DNA of 64,000 nucleotides, taken from DASQUK01 sp963813485. Lineage in GTDB: Bacteria; Actinomycetota; Acidimicrobiia; Acidimicrobiales; VFJN01. Both the position numbers and the translations under genes were made by a program. This document shows, in pieces, positions 1 to 7,563 of the stretch. The notes under the pieces were generated by a model. It was given only the letters and a program-made list of their open reading frames with translations. It ran no database searches and was not told where the DNA came from. The DNA lies in NCBI GenBank assembly GCA_963813485.1, contig CAWEZE010000001.1, positions 62,001 to 126,000 of the forward strand, written 5' to 3'. Numbering within the stretch: the first letter of the stretch is position 1; each line of letters opens with the position of its first letter.

Positions 1-1566
1 GAGGCGATCGTTCCCGCCCGCGGTTCCCGATCGTTCAGCCTCGTCGTCACCCCGATCGTCGCCGGCGCCGAGCTGGCACCGCGCTACCCACTCGGGTCGC
101 CGGTGGAGCGCAGCGAGTCGGGCTGGCGGTTGGACCGCTGGCAGCGGGGCATGCCCGAGGTGAGCTCCGATCACCACGGGTTGCTGGCCACCCTGCGGCG
201 GAGCGCCCGCGACCTCGGCAGCCTCCGGGTCCTCGATCCGGACTTCCCGGAGCGGGCCGTGGTAGCCGCGGGCGCTCCATGGTTCCTGGCACTGCACGGG
301 CGCGACGCCATCTTTGCGGCCTACATGAGCCTGATCCTCGACCCGGAGCTCGCGCTCGGCACCGTCGAGACCCTGGCCCGCTTCCAGGGCAGCGACGTCG
401 ACGAGCGCACCGAGGAGCAGCCCGGCCGCATCGTCCATCGGCTGGGGTTCGGCTCGATGGGCTTCGGGCAGGGACCGGACGCGGTCTCGTACGGATCGGT
501 TGACACCACGCCGCTGTTCGTGATGCTGCTCGGCGAGCTACGGCGCTGGGGACTGGCGCCGGAGGTCGTGGATCGGCTTCTGCCCCACGCCGACCGGGCT
601 CTCGAGTGGATCACCACCTTCGGCGACCAGGACGGCGACGGCTACGTCGAGTACCAGCGCAGCACCGACCGGGGCGAGCGCAATCAAACCTGGAAGGACT
701 CCACCGACCCCGTCCGGTTCCCCGATGGGCAGCCCGCTCGCGGGCCATTGGCGCTCGCCGAGATCCAGGGCTACGTGTACGCCGCGTTCCGGGCGCGGTC
801 CCACTTCGCCGCCGAGGCCGGCGACGCGGCCGGGGCCACCCGCTGGCGCGCCGAGGCTGCGGAGCTGCAAGGGGGGTTCAACCGCGACTTCTGGATCGAC
901 GACGCTGGCTGGGTGGCACTGGCGCTGGACGGCGAGAAGCGCCAGGTCGGATCGCTGGCCTCGAACATCGGGCACTGCCTGTGGACCGGCATCCTCTACG
1001 AGGACAAGGCCGCCATCGTGGCCAAGCAGCTGGTGTCGGACGACCTGTTCTCCGGGTGGGGACTGCGGACCCTGTCGGCATCGATGGGCGGCTACGACCC
1101 GGTCGGCCCGCACACGGGCGCGGTGTGGCCGCACGACAATGCCGCCTGCGTTGCCGGCCTGGTGCGCTACGGGTTCGTCGACGAGGCGCATCGACTGCTG
1201 ATGGCGCAGCTCGAGGCCGCCGAGGCCGACGGCGGGCGCCTGGGCGTGCTCTGTGGGTTCGACCGCAACGACCTGCGGGCGCCGGTCCGGTACCCGGACC
1301 CCTGCACCACCCGCGCCTGGTCGGCGGCGGCGCCACTGTCGTTCCTGCGGTCGTTGCTGCGCCTCGACCCCTGGATCCCGCAGGGCAAGCTGTGGCTGGA
1401 TCCGGTCCTTCCGCCGGCGATCCGTCGCCTGCGGGTCGAGCGCATCCCGCTACTCGGGGGTCGGGTCACGGTCGCGGTGGAGGGGGACAGCGTCGAGGTG
1501 GAGGACCTGCCACCAGGGATCGAGCTGATCTCCGCACCGCGCCGCCCCCTCACCGGCGGCAGCTGA
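1..1566 (+). CDS. Glycogen debranching-type glycosidase (amylo-alpha-1,6-glucosidase family), 5' end outside window
   Basis: The frame is already open at base 1 and stops at 1564-1566, so about 521 C-terminal codons are visible and the start lies upstream. The in-frame GTG at 103 is probably internal. The protein reads as the C-terminal (alpha/alpha)6-barrel half of the bacterial amylo-alpha-1,6-glucosidase or trehalase-like group. Typical landmarks are the WKDSTDPVRFPDG segment and, near the C-terminus, GPHTGAVWPHDNA followed by the short beta-rich tail of the family. Members hydrolyse alpha-1,6 or related glycosidic linkages in the cytoplasm during glycogen turnover. The exact substrate cannot be told without the N-terminal domain. 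The next gene is 92 bases downstream and appears unrelated. Confidence 0.85.
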   Translation, partial: EAIVPARGSRSFSLVVTPIVAGAELAPRYPLGSPVERSESGWRLDRWQRGMPEVSSDHHGLLATLRRSARDLGSLRVLDPDFPERAVVAAGAPWFLALHGRDAIFAAYMSLILDPELALGTVETLARFQGSDVDERTEEQPGRIVHRLGFGSMGFGQGPDAVSYGSVDTTPLFVMLLGELRRWGLAPEVVDRLLPHADRALEWITTFGDQDGDGYVEYQRSTDRGERNQTWKDSTDPVRFPDGQPARGPLALAEIQGYVYAAFRARSHFAAEAGDAAGATRWRAEAAELQGGFNRDFWIDDAGWVALALDGEKRQVGSLASNIGHCLWTGILYEDKAAIVAKQLVSDDLFSGWGLRTLSASMGGYDPVGPHTGAVWPHDNAACVAGLVRYGFVDEAHRLLMAQLEAAEADGGRLGVLCGFDRNDLRAPVRYPDPCTTRAWSAAAPLSFLRSLLRLDPWIPQGKLWLDPVLPPAIRRLRVERIPLLGGRVTVAVEGDSVEVEDLPPGIELISAPRRPLTGGS

Positions 1567-1615
1567 CCGGACGGGGTCCGCCGGGCATGTCTGGGCTTGC
1601 CCCGAGAGGTAAATA

Positions 1616-1646
1616 CCTACTAAACCTGTAGGAAACCTTGGTTTAG
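1616..1646. promoter_or_regulatory. Nested inverted repeats upstream of the TauE/SafE gene
   Basis: Two interleaved dyads lie in an AT-richer patch just before the permease: CCTAC (1616-1620) with GTAGG (1628-1632), and CTAAACC (1620-1626) with GGTTTAG (1640-1646). The second ends two bases before the GGAGGT ribosome site. The first has the look of an Rrf2/CymR-type operator, a family that controls sulfur genes in many bacteria. That link is an inference. The second could act as an RNA hairpin close to the ribosome site. Confidence 0.4.
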
Positions 1647-1658
1647 CGGAGGTCGCCG

Positions 1659-2594
1659 ATGCGGCGATTGCTGGTGTTCGCACTGGCCGGGCTCTTCGGA
1701 CAACTGGTCGACGGTGCCCTGGGGATGGCCTTCGGGGTCACGTCGAGCACCGTCCTGCTCTCCAACGGGATCAGCCCGGCGGCGTCGTCGGCGAGCGTGC
1801 ACCTGGCCGAGATCGGCACGACGTTCACGTCCGGCCTGTCGCACTGGCGCTTCGGCAACGTCTCGTGGCCGTTGGTGGCTCGCATCGGCGTGCCCGGTGC
1901 CGCCGGAGCGTTCGCCGGTGCCACGGTGCTGAGCTCGTTCACGGGCGACTGGCTCACGCCCGCCGTGGCGATGGTGCTGTTCGGCCTCGGCGGGCTGGTC
2001 ATCGTGCGGTCGCTGCGGGGCGACCTGCGGGGCCAGACCCGCCACCCGGGCACCCTGCGCAAGCGGTTCCTGGCGCCGCTGGGCCTGAGCGCCGGCTTCC
2101 TGGACGCCGTCGGGGGCGGTGGCTGGGGCCCGGTGGCGACCCCGACGCTGCTCACCGCCGGGCGCCTGGAGCCCCGGATGGTCATCGGCTCGGTGTCGGC
2201 GTCGGAGCTGCTGGTCACCCTGGCCGCCAGCGCTGGCTTCCTGGTCGGCATCGGCGGCGAGGGCATCCAGGCCTCGTTGGTGCTGGCCCTGCTGGCCGGT
2301 GGCGTGATCGCTGCCCCGCTGGCGGCGTGGCTGGTGCACCACAGCGACGCCTCGGCGCTGGGTGTGGTCGTCGGCACGCTGCTGCTCGCCACCAACGCCC
2401 GGCTGCTCATGCTCGAGCTCGACACGCCGGGACCGGTGCGTTTGGCGGTGATCCTCGGCCTGACCGCGGTGGGCGCCGCCCTTGCCGTGCGCACCACCCG
2501 GGAGTCCCGCGCCGCGCGGGAGACCGAGGCGGCCCATGACGGGGCCCGGGCAGCGGAGGCGACGGCCGGAGCCGCAGCCCTCGCGAGGCAATAG
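1659..2594 (+). CDS. Sulfite exporter TauE/SafE family permease
   Basis: The 311-residue protein has about eight hydrophobic segments in two similar halves. It opens with the Gly/Ala-rich repeat typical of the TauE/SafE family (LAGLFGQLVDGALGMAFG, then an SSASVHLAEIG stretch), and the second half repeats the motif near GFLDAVGGGGWGPV. Family members move sulfite, sulfoacetate or other organic anions across the cytoplasmic membrane. The ATG at 1659 is preceded by a strong GGAGGT at 1648-1653. The C-terminal 40 residues are charged and Ala/Arg-rich and probably cytoplasmic. The stop codon lies inside the large inverted repeat that follows. Specificity cannot be read from the sequence. Confidence 0.87.
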   Translation: MRRLLVFALAGLFGQLVDGALGMAFGVTSSTVLLSNGISPAASSASVHLAEIGTTFTSGLSHWRFGNVSWPLVARIGVPGAAGAFAGATVLSSFTGDWLTPAVAMVLFGLGGLVIVRSLRGDLRGQTRHPGTLRKRFLAPLGLSAGFLDAVGGGGWGPVATPTLLTAGRLEPRMVIGSVSASELLVTLAASAGFLVGIGGEGIQASLVLALLAGGVIAAPLAAWLVHHSDASALGVVVGTLLLATNARLLMLELDTPGPVRLAVILGLTAVGAALAVRTTRESRAARETEAAHDGARAAEATAGAAALARQ

Positions 2595-2683
2595 GGACCG
2601 CTCCGAAGTTCTTGAGGCAATGGGGTCCTGAACGCCCCCGGACCTCATTGCCTCAAGTTCCGTGGAGCGGACCGTATTGCCTC
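2585..2683. repeat. 99-bp imperfect inverted repeat between convergent genes
   Basis: Two arms of about 45 bases face each other around position 2634. The 8-mer GAGGCAAT occurs at 2585 and 2614, and its complement ATTGCCTC at 2647 and 2676. The inner stem pairs TTGAGGCAATGGGGTCC with its near-perfect complement around a 12-base loop, and the outer parts pair a GACCGCTCC-like segment. It overlaps the stop codon of the TauE gene and ends about 50 bases before the stop of the opposing gene. A bidirectional terminator is the simplest reading. The nested repeat structure would also fit a small REP- or MITE-like element. Confidence 0.65.
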
Positions 2684-2732
2684 GGGGTTAGGGCGGGTGT
2701 GTCCGGCGGGCCTCCGGCGGGTGTCCGGCGGG

Positions 2733-3116
2733 TCACTCGGCGTCGCGCAGGTCTTCCTTCCACGCACGGAACCGGGTGTGGCGCTCGCCGCTCGGGCCCA
2801 GACCGTCGCCGGAGCCGTCTGGGTACAGCCGGAACGTGAAGCGCACGCTCAGGTCGTCGGCGTGGGCCACCCAGTAGCGGGCGTCGGCCCCCGACGCCGG
2901 GCCGGCGCGCCACAGCAGCCAGGGACCGATGCGCCGCTTGTAGTCGGCGATCGGCCGCCCGGGCAGGTCGTCGCCGAGCCGCCGTAGATCGCCGGGTGCC
3001 TCGATCCACGCCGTAGCCGGGATGTTCCGATCTCGCACCGGGGTCGCGGGCAGGTCCTCGGTGCGGACCGGCGTCTCGTCGTAGGGCCGCTCGTCGTAGC
3101 GGAGCGCGTCGGCCAT
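2733..3116 (-). CDS. Conserved hypothetical protein, about 127 residues
   Basis: A soluble protein of 127 residues with no signal peptide or membrane segment. The centre contains aromatic and charged patches (YKRRIGPWLLWRAG, RFTFRLYPDG) that suggest a folded beta-rich domain. I do not recognise the family. It starts four bases after the stop of the metallo-beta-lactamase gene on the same strand, so the two are almost certainly cotranscribed and may work together. It converges on the TauE gene, with the large inverted repeat in between. Confidence 0.65.
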   Translation of the reverse strand: MADALRYDERPYDETPVRTEDLPATPVRDRNIPATAWIEAPGDLRRLGDDLPGRPIADYKRRIGPWLLWRAGPASGADARYWVAHADDLSVRFTFRLYPDGSGDGLGPSGERHTRFRAWKEDLRDAE

Positions 3117-3120
3117 GGGT

Positions 3121-3729
3121 TCACCAGCCCCGGTCGATCCACTCTTGGAGGTGGGGCCGCTCGGTGCCGATGGTGGTGTCGTCGCCGTGGCCCGGCAGTA
3201 CCAGCGTGTCCGCGGGCAGGGTGAGGAGCTTGCGGTCGATCGACTCGATGATCGTGGGGAAGTCGCCGCCGGGGAACGACGTGGCGCCGGGGCCGCCCGG
3301 GAACAGGGTGTCGCCCGAGAACAGCACCGGCGAGCCCTCGATCAGGAAGCTCATCGAGCCGGGGGTGTGGCCGGGGGTGTGGATGGTGTGGAGCCGCAGC
3401 CGGCCCACGGCTACGACGGCGTCGTCATCGAGGATCTGGTCGTACGACGGCAGCATGTCCGCATCCTCGGCGGTCACGTGTACCTGGTAGCCGGCGTCAC
3501 GCATCTCGGGTATGGCCTGGATGTGGTCCCAGTGGCCGTGGGTCTCGAGCACGCTGCGCACCCCGAGCGACCGGGCCAGTTCCAACAGCCGCTCGTGCTC
3601 GTTGGCTGCGTCCAGCAGGACGGCGTCGCCCGTCTCCGTGCAGCGCAGCACGAAGACGTTGTTGTCCATGGGCCCCACCACGACCTTGTGGATCTCACAG
3701 CGTTCGTCGGCGTAGTGCAGCGTGGTCAT
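3121..3729 (-). CDS. Metallo-beta-lactamase fold hydrolase (glyoxalase II-like)
   Basis: A 202-residue protein with the zinc-binding motif THGHWDH (His64, His66, Asp68, His69) and the downstream family signatures HTPGHTPGS and FSGDTLF, plus a C-terminal LPGHGDD. This layout matches the glyoxalase II and related thioester hydrolase branch of the metallo-beta-lactamase superfamily, which hydrolyses thioesters or related bonds with two metal ions in the cytoplasm. The start at 3729 (MTTLHYADER) is preferred. The upstream in-frame extension to 3876 is low-complexity and covers an AT-rich region with a dyad, so it is unlikely to be translated. The gene leads a two-gene operon with the small hypothetical protein downstream. 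Confidence 0.85.
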   Translation of the reverse strand: MTTLHYADERCEIHKVVVGPMDNNVFVLRCTETGDAVLLDAANEHERLLELARSLGVRSVLETHGHWDHIQAIPEMRDAGYQVHVTAEDADMLPSYDQILDDDAVVAVGRLRLHTIHTPGHTPGSMSFLIEGSPVLFSGDTLFPGGPGATSFPGGDFPTIIESIDRKLLTLPADTLVLPGHGDDTTIGTERPHLQEWIDRGW

Positions 3730-4064
3730 GGCCGCCAGTCTGCCCGGTGGCGGGCCGCCGACCTCCACATCAGGGCGAGGCAACCACCTCAAACCCGACT
3801 TTTCGCGGCACAAAGGCGCATTTTCGACCACATATTGTGCCGTTCTTGACGCGCAGAGCGACGTGACATATTTCACGCGTTCCTAGGTCTTGTGGGGCAC
3901 GGTTCGCGTGGCGAAACTGCACCCGCTCATGCCCACCGCAGAGCACCCGGAGGACGACAGGCCGACCGCCACGGCCGCCGTCGTCCGTAGCGGCGAGCCG
4001 GTCTCGGTCTTGGGGAGAAGCCCGGGACCGGCCGCCCCGGGTTTCAGCGTTCGCACGCCTGCCC
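3730..4064. other. Intergenic region with an 8-bp inverted repeat
   Basis: No convincing gene is present. The region upstream of the hydrolase holds a perfect inverted repeat, CGGCACAA (3806-3813) with TTGTGCCG (3835-3842), spaced by 21 bases in a locally AT-rich stretch. It lies 77-113 bases upstream of the hydrolase start, a plausible operator position. The remainder up to the toxin gene is featureless GC-rich sequence; its short open frames have no recognisable coding character. Confidence 0.35.
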
Positions 4065-4478
4065 TCACGCGGTCTCGGGCGAGATGACCTCGAAGCCGAG
4101 CGCGGCCGCGGCCGGGATCTGACGTCGGTCGAACGTCACGTAACGCGCCGGGCGGGGCAGCCGATCGGCGGCGGCCAGGTGCACGGCATCGACCGTCCGC
4201 AGTCCATAGGTGGCGCCTAGTTCGACGGCCTGTGCGAGGCAGCGCTCGTCGACGGGGACGACGAAGAACGCGTCCCAGTCATCGCGCAGCCGTCCCCACA
4301 TGCGCGCGTGCTGGCTCGGGGTGACGGCGAGGCGGTGCAACGCCAGCAACGTCTCGGAGCGGCAGAGCGCCGACGCGCACCACACGTCGTCGGTTCGCAT
4401 CGCCTCCGCCACGAGCTGCTGCCCCGGCGCCTGGACATAGCGCCGCACCAGCGCCGAGGTGTCGAGGAACAGCGCCAT
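4065..4478 (-). CDS. PIN-domain ribonuclease toxin (VapC-like)
   Basis: A 137-residue protein that is a single PIN domain. The four acidic residues expected to bind Mg2+ are all present: Asp6 in MALFLDTSALV, Glu42 in CRSETLL, Asp97 in RTVDAVHLA and Asp117 in YVTFDRRQ. VapC toxins cut RNA, often tRNA or rRNA, when the antitoxin is lost. The ATG at 4478 sits 17 bases after the antitoxin stop, a typical toxin-antitoxin arrangement. An in-frame extension upstream to 4958 overlaps the antitoxin in another frame and is spurious. Confidence 0.88.
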   Translation of the reverse strand: MALFLDTSALVRRYVQAPGQQLVAEAMRTDDVWCASALCRSETLLALHRLAVTPSQHARMWGRLRDDWDAFFVVPVDERCLAQAVELGATYGLRTVDAVHLAAADRLPRPARYVTFDRRQIPAAAALGFEVISPETA

Positions 4479-4495
4479 GCCGGACGTTCCGCGCG

Positions 4496-4774
4496 CTACC
4501 GGCCCCGGAGCTCGTCGAGCACGCCATCCGGGCGCACGTCCACGGCTGCGTCCTCGATCTCGGGCGCCGGCGGACGGTCCCGCCGGCCCGGCGGGTCGAC
4601 GAGCCCTGCCGCCACGAGGTCGTCCAGCGTCACCCCGGGCGTAGCCTCCAACGGACCGAGCTGGGCGACCGGCGCGCCGTCGACGGTCACAACCACCCGC
4701 TCGCCCCGAGAGGCCCGGCGGACGACGGCGGCGACGTTGTTGCGCAGCTCCCTGATCCCGACACGTTCGATCAC
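4496..4774 (-). CDS. Phd/YefM-family antitoxin
   Basis: A 92-residue protein whose first 50 residues fit the Phd/YefM DNA-binding fold (MIERVGIRELRNNVAAVVRR, then GERVVVTVDGAPVAQL). The rest is a Pro/Asp-rich acidic tail of the kind that wraps the toxin. It precedes the PIN toxin on the same strand and should both neutralise it and repress the operon. A perfect palindrome with a TGTACA core lies 25 bases upstream of the start and is the obvious operator. The pairing of a Phd/YefM-type antitoxin with a PIN toxin is common in actinobacteria. Confidence 0.87.
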   Translation of the reverse strand: MIERVGIRELRNNVAAVVRRASRGERVVVTVDGAPVAQLGPLEATPGVTLDDLVAAGLVDPPGRRDRPPAPEIEDAAVDVRPDGVLDELRGR

Positions 4775-4798
4775 CCGACGCTACCAGCCACCCGTAGC

Positions 4799-4814
4799 AC
4801 GTGTGTACACACGT
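4799..4814. promoter_or_regulatory. Palindromic operator with TGTACA core
   Basis: ACGTGTGTACACACGT is a perfect 16-bp palindrome between the antitoxin (start 4774, minus) and the acyl-CoA dehydrogenase (start 4855, plus). YefM antitoxins are known to recognise palindromes with a TGTACA core, so this is probably the autoregulatory site of the toxin-antitoxin operon. Its position 41 bases before the dehydrogenase start means the antitoxin could also affect that gene. Confidence 0.6.
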
Positions 4815-4854
4815 CTGCTGGACGTCGTCGTCACGCGCCCTTACGGTGCCGCCC

Positions 4855-5970
4855 ATGAACTTCGCCTTCTCCGAAGAGCAGGAAGAGCTGCGCCGCATCA
4901 CCCGGCAGTTCCTCGAGTCGAAGTCGCCGGAGACCGAGGTCCGGCGGCTGATGGACACCGACGACGGCTACGACCCGGCGGTCTGGTCGCAGATGGCCAA
5001 CGAGCTGGGCCTGCAGTCGCTCACCATCCCCGAGGAGTACGGCGGCCAGGGCTTCACCTACGTCGAGCTGACCGTCGTCCTCGAGGAGATGGGCCGGGCC
5101 CTGCTGTGCGCCCCCTACTACGCGACGGTGGTGCTCGCCACCAACACGCTGCTGCACTCCGGCGACGAGGCGGCCAAGAAGGCCCACCTGCCCGGGATCG
5201 CCTCGGGCGAGACCATCGCCACGCTGGCGTTCACGGAGCCGAACGGCAAGTGGGACGAATCGGGCATCGAGGCCACCGCCTCCCAGGATGGCGACGGGTG
5301 GCGCATCGACGGCACCAAGATGTTCGTCCTCGATGGCCATGTGGCCAACCTGTTGATCGTCGCGGCCCGCACGGCGAACGGCGTCTCGCTGTTCACGGTC
5401 GACGCCGACGCCGATGGCCTCACCCGCACGCCGCTGTCCACGATGGACCAGACCCGCAAGCAGGCCAAGCTCGAGCTGGCCGGGGTGCCCGCGACGCTCC
5501 TCGGTGAGGAGGGCAAGGGCTGGCAGGTGCTCGACCGGGTGCTGGACCTGGCGGCCGTCGGGCTGGCGGCCGAGCAGGTGGGCGGTGCCCAGAAGGTTCT
5601 GGACATGTCGGTGGAGTACGCCAAGAACCGGGTGCAGTTCGGCCGCCCCATCGGCTCCTTCCAGGCGATCAAGCACAAGTGCGCCGACATGCTCCTCGAG
5701 GTCGAGTCCGCCAAGTCGGCCGCCTACTACGCGGCCTGGTGCGCCGCCGAGCTCAACGACGAGCTGCCCGAGGTCGCCTGCCTGGCCAAGGCCTACTGCT
5801 CCGAGGCGTACTTCCACTCGTCCGCCGAGAACATCCAGATCCACGGCGGCATCGGCTTCACCTGGGAGCACCCGGCGCACCTCTACTTCAAGCGGGCCAA
5901 GTCCTCCGAACTGCTGTTCGGCGACCCCACCTATCACCGCGAGCTCCTTGCCCAGCGGCTTGGGATCTAG
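4855..5970 (+). CDS. Acyl-CoA dehydrogenase
   Basis: A 371-residue flavoenzyme of the acyl-CoA dehydrogenase family. It has the N-terminal helical domain (MNFAFSEEQEELRRITRQF), a central beta domain with TLAFTEPNGKWDESG, and a C-terminal helical domain with RVQFGRPIGSFQAIKHKCAD and IQIHGGIGFTWEHPAHLYFKRA. These proteins introduce an alpha-beta double bond into acyl-CoA and pass electrons to ETF. The length and short C-terminus resemble the subunits used for CoA esters of steroid side chains or other non-standard acids, but the substrate is not decidable. The ATG at 4855 gives the usual family N-terminus. No obvious catabolic partner is adjacent. Confidence 0.9.
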   Translation: MNFAFSEEQEELRRITRQFLESKSPETEVRRLMDTDDGYDPAVWSQMANELGLQSLTIPEEYGGQGFTYVELTVVLEEMGRALLCAPYYATVVLATNTLLHSGDEAAKKAHLPGIASGETIATLAFTEPNGKWDESGIEATASQDGDGWRIDGTKMFVLDGHVANLLIVAARTANGVSLFTVDADADGLTRTPLSTMDQTRKQAKLELAGVPATLLGEEGKGWQVLDRVLDLAAVGLAAEQVGGAQKVLDMSVEYAKNRVQFGRPIGSFQAIKHKCADMLLEVESAKSAAYYAAWCAAELNDELPEVACLAKAYCSEAYFHSSAENIQIHGGIGFTWEHPAHLYFKRAKSSELLFGDPTYHRELLAQRLGI

Positions 5971-6006
5971 CCCGACTGCCGGGGTCGGGGGAGGGACACC
6001 CCGCCC

Positions 6007-7458
6007 TCACGCCGGCTCCTTTGCCTGGACGAGAGGGCGGGGTGCCGGGGACCGCTCGCCGTCCGGCGCGTCGTGCCGCCGGCCCAGCACCCGTGCCATC
6101 AGCGCCGGGCGCATCAGGGACGTCGGCTCGGCCAGCAGCGCCACCACGTCGAAGAACGCCGAGTTGACCACCGGATCCACGGCTGCGGCGGCGACCACGC
6201 GGTCGAGGTAACGCCGGATCAGCCGGTCGCGGACGCCGACCTTCCCGCCCCGGGTCTCGGGGTAGCGGAGGTCCTCGCCGGTGGCGACCATCCAGGCGCC
6301 CGCGTTCGCCTCGGCGACCGCCCTCTGGGCTCGGGTCGACACGCCCGCCACGCCGTGGTGGCGCGCAAGGTGGTCGCCCAGGCAGCGGTCGAGCGCCTCG
6401 GCGGTGAGCGCCGCGGCACTCATCCCCTGGCCGTAGACGGGGTTGAACGCACAGGCGGCGTCGCCCACCACGACGAACCCGTCGGGCATGCGCAGCGACT
6501 CGTAGTGCCGCCGCCGGTTCTCGGTGCGCCGGTAGCCGACGATGGGCGAAAGCGGCTCCAGCCGGTCGATGATGTCGGCGATCTCCGGTGCCCGCAGGCC
6601 CTGCGTGAACTCGAGGAACCCTCGCTCGTCGGTCGGGGGCACATCGCCGTTCGTGCCGGCCACCGTCAGCATCCAGCGGTCGCCCTCGATGGGGAAGAGC
6701 ACGGCCATGCGCCGCGTGTACGGCGGGCGCGCCTGGAGGAACACCGCCTTCCAGCCGCCCGTGTCGTCGTCGCCGGACCGCCGGTAGATGCGGGTGGCAT
6801 AGGCAAGCTCGGCGTCGACCGTCGTCTCCGCCGGCCGCTCGTAGCCGGCCGCAGCGAGCCAGTCGGGCGCATGGGAGCGGCGTCCGCTGGCGTCGACCAC
6901 CAGGTCGGCCACGATGCTTTCGGTCGGCTCGGGACTCGTCGCGGCTCGGGGCCGGACCTGGATGCCCCGCACCCGCGGGCCACCGGCGCCACTCTTGGAC
7001 GGCTCCGTCACTACCAGGCCGATCACCTCCAGCCCGGACCGCACGATGACCTGCGGAGTGTCCGTGACCAGCCGGCGCGTCACCCACTCGATGAGGTCAC
7101 GGCTCGCGGACAGCAGCGTGCGGGGCTCGTGGTCGAAGGGGCGCATCCAGCCCGCGGCCGACAGCCAGCAGACGTCTCGGGGTGCCATGATCCGGACCGC
7201 GCCACTGGCCACGAGCTCGGCGCCGACGCCGGGCAGCAGTCGCTCCAGCGCCGCCAGCCCGCCGGGCTGGAGCACGTGGAGGTGGCGGCCCTGCGGGATG
7301 CCTGAGCGGTGGGTGGGCCGGCTGGGCAGGTCGTCGCGCTCGACGAGCGTCACCCGCTCGAAGTGGCGGCTCAGCGCCTGGGCGGTGGCGAGGCCGCCCA
7401 GGCCGGCGCCGATGACGACAGCGTGGAACGGGCGGTTGAGGGTGGGAATGCTGGGCAT
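6007..7458 (-). CDS. FAD-dependent monooxygenase/oxidoreductase (PHBH-like group)
   Basis: A 483-residue protein with a Rossmann FAD motif at residues 14-20 (VVIGAGLGGLATA), and the conserved GDAACAFNPVYGQGMSAA segment that contacts the flavin in aromatic-hydroxylase-type monooxygenases. An intervening substrate domain has the pattern of the uncharacterised FAD-dependent hydroxylases common in actinobacteria. It probably oxidises a small or lipid-like molecule with NAD(P)H and oxygen. It converges on the acyl-CoA dehydrogenase. A ribosome site, AGGAG, lies at about 7466-7470 and forms one arm of a perfect 8-bp inverted repeat, suggesting control of translation. Confidence 0.8.
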   Translation of the reverse strand: MPSIPTLNRPFHAVVIGAGLGGLATAQALSRHFERVTLVERDDLPSRPTHRSGIPQGRHLHVLQPGGLAALERLLPGVGAELVASGAVRIMAPRDVCWLSAAGWMRPFDHEPRTLLSASRDLIEWVTRRLVTDTPQVIVRSGLEVIGLVVTEPSKSGAGGPRVRGIQVRPRAATSPEPTESIVADLVVDASGRRSHAPDWLAAAGYERPAETTVDAELAYATRIYRRSGDDDTGGWKAVFLQARPPYTRRMAVLFPIEGDRWMLTVAGTNGDVPPTDERGFLEFTQGLRAPEIADIIDRLEPLSPIVGYRRTENRRRHYESLRMPDGFVVVGDAACAFNPVYGQGMSAAALTAEALDRCLGDHLARHHGVAGVSTRAQRAVAEANAGAWMVATGEDLRYPETRGGKVGVRDRLIRRYLDRVVAAAAVDPVVNSAFFDVVALLAEPTSLMRPALMARVLGRRHDAPDGERSPAPRPLVQAKEPA

Positions 7459-7463
7459 TGGGT

Positions 7464-7494
7464 GACTCCTGGTCGTTGACCCTGATCAGGAGTC
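7464..7494 (-). promoter_or_regulatory. Leader inverted repeat overlapping the ribosome binding site of the FAD monooxygenase
   Basis: GACTCCTG (7464-7471) and CAGGAGTC (7487-7494) form a perfect 8-bp dyad with a 15-base spacer. On the transcript the 3' arm contains the AGGAG ribosome site of the gene starting at 7458. An RNA hairpin here would hide the site. Alternatively the dyad is a DNA operator. Both readings are inference. Confidence 0.4.
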
Positions 7495-7563
7495 TCCGCC
7501 GGCCCGTCCACCAGGGCATCGGGCGGATGCCTTACTCACCCCTTATTCGTGCCGTCTCGACCC

